Part shown: piece by piece, positions 7,096 through 8,682 of the stretch | How positions within the stretch are numbered: the first letter of the stretch is position 1 | How the letters are laid out: each line of letters begins with the position of its first letter | Assembly (NCBI GenBank): GCA_016791085.1 | Contig: JAEUNN010000725.1 | Coordinates: 1-8,682 of the forward strand | DNA: 8,682 bases | From: Rhodocyclaceae bacterium | GTDB taxonomy: Bacteria; Pseudomonadota; Gammaproteobacteria; Burkholderiales; Rhodocyclaceae | Direction: 5' to 3' | Notes under the pieces: model-generated | Database searches by the model: none | What the model was told of the DNA's origin: nothing | Seen by the model: only the letters and a program-made list of their open reading frames with translations | Made by a program: the position numbers and the translations under genes

Positions 7096-8646
7096 TCACG
7101 GCGCTGCGCCGTCCCCGGCGCCGCCTGCGCCCGCCGCGTCCGGTTCAGCCGCTTGCTCGGCCGCGTCGGCCGCATCCAGCGCCAGTCTGGCGGTCGCCGC
7201 CGGCATGGCGCGCGCGGGGCGTATGCCCAGGTCCTTGAGCATTTCGGCCTGGCGGATCACATTGCCGCGCCGCGTCGCAAGTTTGTCGCGCGCGTCGTTA
7301 TAGCTGTCCTGCGCCTGTTTGAGGCGTTCGCCGACTTTTTCCAGGTCGCCCACGAATGCGCAGAGGCGGTCGTACAGTTCCGCGCCGCGGCGCGCGATTT
7401 CCTGCGCATTGCGGTTCTGCGCTTCCTGCCGCCACAGGTGCGCCACCGTGCGCACCACGAATAACAGCGTGGACGGGCTCACCAGCAGCACGTTGCGCTG
7501 CCAGGCGCTCATGAACAGTTCGCGGTCCTCGGTCACGGCCAGCATGAAAGCCGGCTCCACCGGCAGGAACATGAGCACGAAATCCGGCGTGGCCTCACCG
7601 TACAGGGCCTGATAGTTGCGCTCGGCCAGGCCTTTGAGGTGGGCGCGCACGGAATCCAGATGGCGCCGCAGCGCCTGTTGGCGGGTGGTTTCGTCTTCGG
7701 CCGAGGCATAGTCCTCATAGGCCGACAGCGACACCTTGGCGTCCACGACCAGAAAGCGGTTTTCCGGCAGGCGTATCACCACGTCCGGCTGCGCGCGGCT
7801 GCCGTCCTCGCGCGTATGGCTTACCTGCACCTCGTATTCTTCGCCGGCGCGCAGGCCGGCCGCTTCGAGCACGCGCGCCAGCACCAGTTCGCCCCAGGTG
7901 CCCTGGGTTTTGCTGGAGCCCTTGAGCGCGCGCGTAAGGTTCTGCGCATCGGTGGCCAGCGTGCGATTCAGTTCCATGAGCTGCCGCACCTGTTCCGCCA
8001 GCGCGCTGCGGTCCTTGCCTTCCTTGACATAGACGTCGTCGACGCGGGCCTGGAATTCGGCGATGCGCAGGCGCAGCGGATCCAGCAGCTGCCCCAGGTT
8101 TTGCTGGTTCTGTTGCGTGAAGCGGCGCGCCTTTTCTTCGAGTATGTCGTTGGCGAGGGCCTTGAACTGGTCCGCCAGCTGTTCGCGCGCGCCGGCCAGC
8201 ACGGCGAGCTTCTGGTCGGTCTGGCTGCGTTCGGCCGCCAGCAGGCTGCGCGCTTCGGCGAGCTGCGCGCCCAGTTCGGCGCATTGCGCGCGCGCCGCGT
8301 CGTGCTGATCCTGCAGTTTGCCGGCCGCGGCCTGCAGATCGGCGCGCATGCTGCGCTCGGCGCCCAGGCCGGCGGTGGTTTGCGCCAGTTCGGCACGCAG
8401 GCCGGCATTTTCGCCGGCAAGGCCGGTCAGGCGCGACTGCGCCTCGGCCAGGGATTGCTGCATGCTCGCCGCACGTTCCGCGCGTTCCGACGAGGCCGCA
8501 AGTTGCGCCGCATAGTCGGCGTCGCGGCGGGCCGCCGCCAGGTCCGCGCGTGTGCGCGCAAACAGCCAGCCCGCGGCGCCCCCCGCGGCGAACGCCAGGG
8601 CAGGCCATAACAGCATCGAATTCGAAAATTCCACGTTTTGCGACAT
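7096..8646 (-). CDS. rmuC: DNA recombination protein RmuC, 516 aa
   Basis: The order of parts matches the RmuC family. An N-terminal membrane segment lies at residues 11-30 (MLLWPALAFAAGGAAGWLFA). A long Ala/Gln/Glu-rich coiled coil spans about 33-235. The conserved RmuC domain covers about 190-475, with signature QGTWGE at 248-253, then AGLRAGEEYEVQ, PDVVIRLP at 287-294, VDAKVSLSAY at 301-310 and FLPVEPAF at 360-367. Asp288, Asp302 and Lys304 fit a PD-(D/E)xK nuclease-like core. Family knowledge: Escherichia coli rmuC loss raises inversion at short inverted repeats, so the protein is thought to limit recombination, though its biochemistry is poorly defined. The 480-516 tail is Ala-rich and probably disordered. 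The ATG at 8646 keeps the membrane segment at the very N-terminus. Only a weak GTGG lies in ribosome-site position, while a strong GGAGG sits 29 bases upstream, too far for normal use. Confidence 0.95.
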   Translation of the reverse strand: MSQNVEFSNSMLLWPALAFAAGGAAGWLFARTRADLAAARRDADYAAQLAASSERAERAASMQQSLAEAQSRLTGLAGENAGLRAELAQTTAGLGAERSMRADLQAAAGKLQDQHDAARAQCAELGAQLAEARSLLAAERSQTDQKLAVLAGAREQLADQFKALANDILEEKARRFTQQNQQNLGQLLDPLRLRIAEFQARVDDVYVKEGKDRSALAEQVRQLMELNRTLATDAQNLTRALKGSSKTQGTWGELVLARVLEAAGLRAGEEYEVQVSHTREDGSRAQPDVVIRLPENRFLVVDAKVSLSAYEDYASAEDETTRQQALRRHLDSVRAHLKGLAERNYQALYGEATPDFVLMFLPVEPAFMLAVTEDRELFMSAWQRNVLLVSPSTLLFVVRTVAHLWRQEAQNRNAQEIARRGAELYDRLCAFVGDLEKVGERLKQAQDSYNDARDKLATRRGNVIRQAEMLKDLGIRPARAMPAATARLALDAADAAEQAAEPDAAGAGGAGDGAAP

Positions 8647-8649
8647 CCA

Positions 8650-8682
8650 CTATTCGGGCGGCCGGGATTTTCTCACCTCCGC
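8650..8682 (-). CDS. Possible 3' end of an upstream gene, partial
   Basis: On the minus strand the last 33 bases read AEVRKSRPPE followed by TAG (8650-8652), three bases before the rmuC ATG. If this is the end of a gene, rmuC would be translationally coupled to it, explaining the weak rmuC ribosome site. Ten codons are too few to show coding. The GGAGGTGAGA inside it could equally be an untranslated purine-rich sequence. Confidence 0.2.
   Translation of the reverse strand, partial: AEVRKSRPPE

Noticed and set aside
7639..8610. 323-codon plus-strand frame opposite rmuC
   Set aside because: It is the antisense of the rmuC coiled-coil region, whose repetitive Ala/Gln/Glu codons leave the opposite strand open.

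Overview
The window is GC-rich, with strong GC preference at third codon positions, and reads as chromosomal DNA of a betaproteobacterium. An Alcaligenaceae/Burkholderiales member is plausible, but that is inferred from gene content and composition rather than from a species-specific marker.

Layout from left to right. (1) 1-313 is GC-rich sequence without a confident gene, ending in a clear sigma70-type promoter. (2) 314-390 is an initiator tRNA (tRNA-fMet, anticodon CAT, CCA encoded), followed immediately by a 16-bp perfect hairpin terminator; promoter, tRNA and terminator form a compact single-gene unit. (3) About 435-1207 has no convincing gene. It is followed by a possible 63-residue tail-anchored membrane protein (1208-1399) and another short gap. 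(4) 1545-3107 (+) encodes a 520-residue lipoprotein with a perfect lipobox and C-terminal BNR/Asp-box repeats, probably an envelope-anchored beta-propeller. (5) 3108-3418 is intergenic and holds a 10-bp perfect inverted repeat just downstream of the next gene. (6) 3419-6247 (-) encodes a 942-residue atypical Hsp70-family ATPase of the type carrying a C-terminal DUF3731 region. (7) 6428-7072 (+), divergent from the Hsp70, encodes an SGNH/GDSL hydrolase closely resembling the Mycobacterium smegmatis acyltransferase/arylesterase MsAcT. (8) 7096-8646 (-), convergent with the SGNH gene, encodes RmuC. The last 30 bases of the window may be the 3' end of a further minus-strand gene just upstream of rmuC.

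The protein genes do not form one operon: their orientations are +, -, +, -, so each is probably transcribed independently. No mobile element, CRISPR array, toxin-antitoxin pair or defence island is visible. The most notable items are the orphan DUF3731-type Hsp70, the MsAcT-like enzyme, the uncharacterised Asp-box lipoprotein, the possible small membrane protein, and the long gene-poor stretch after the tRNA.
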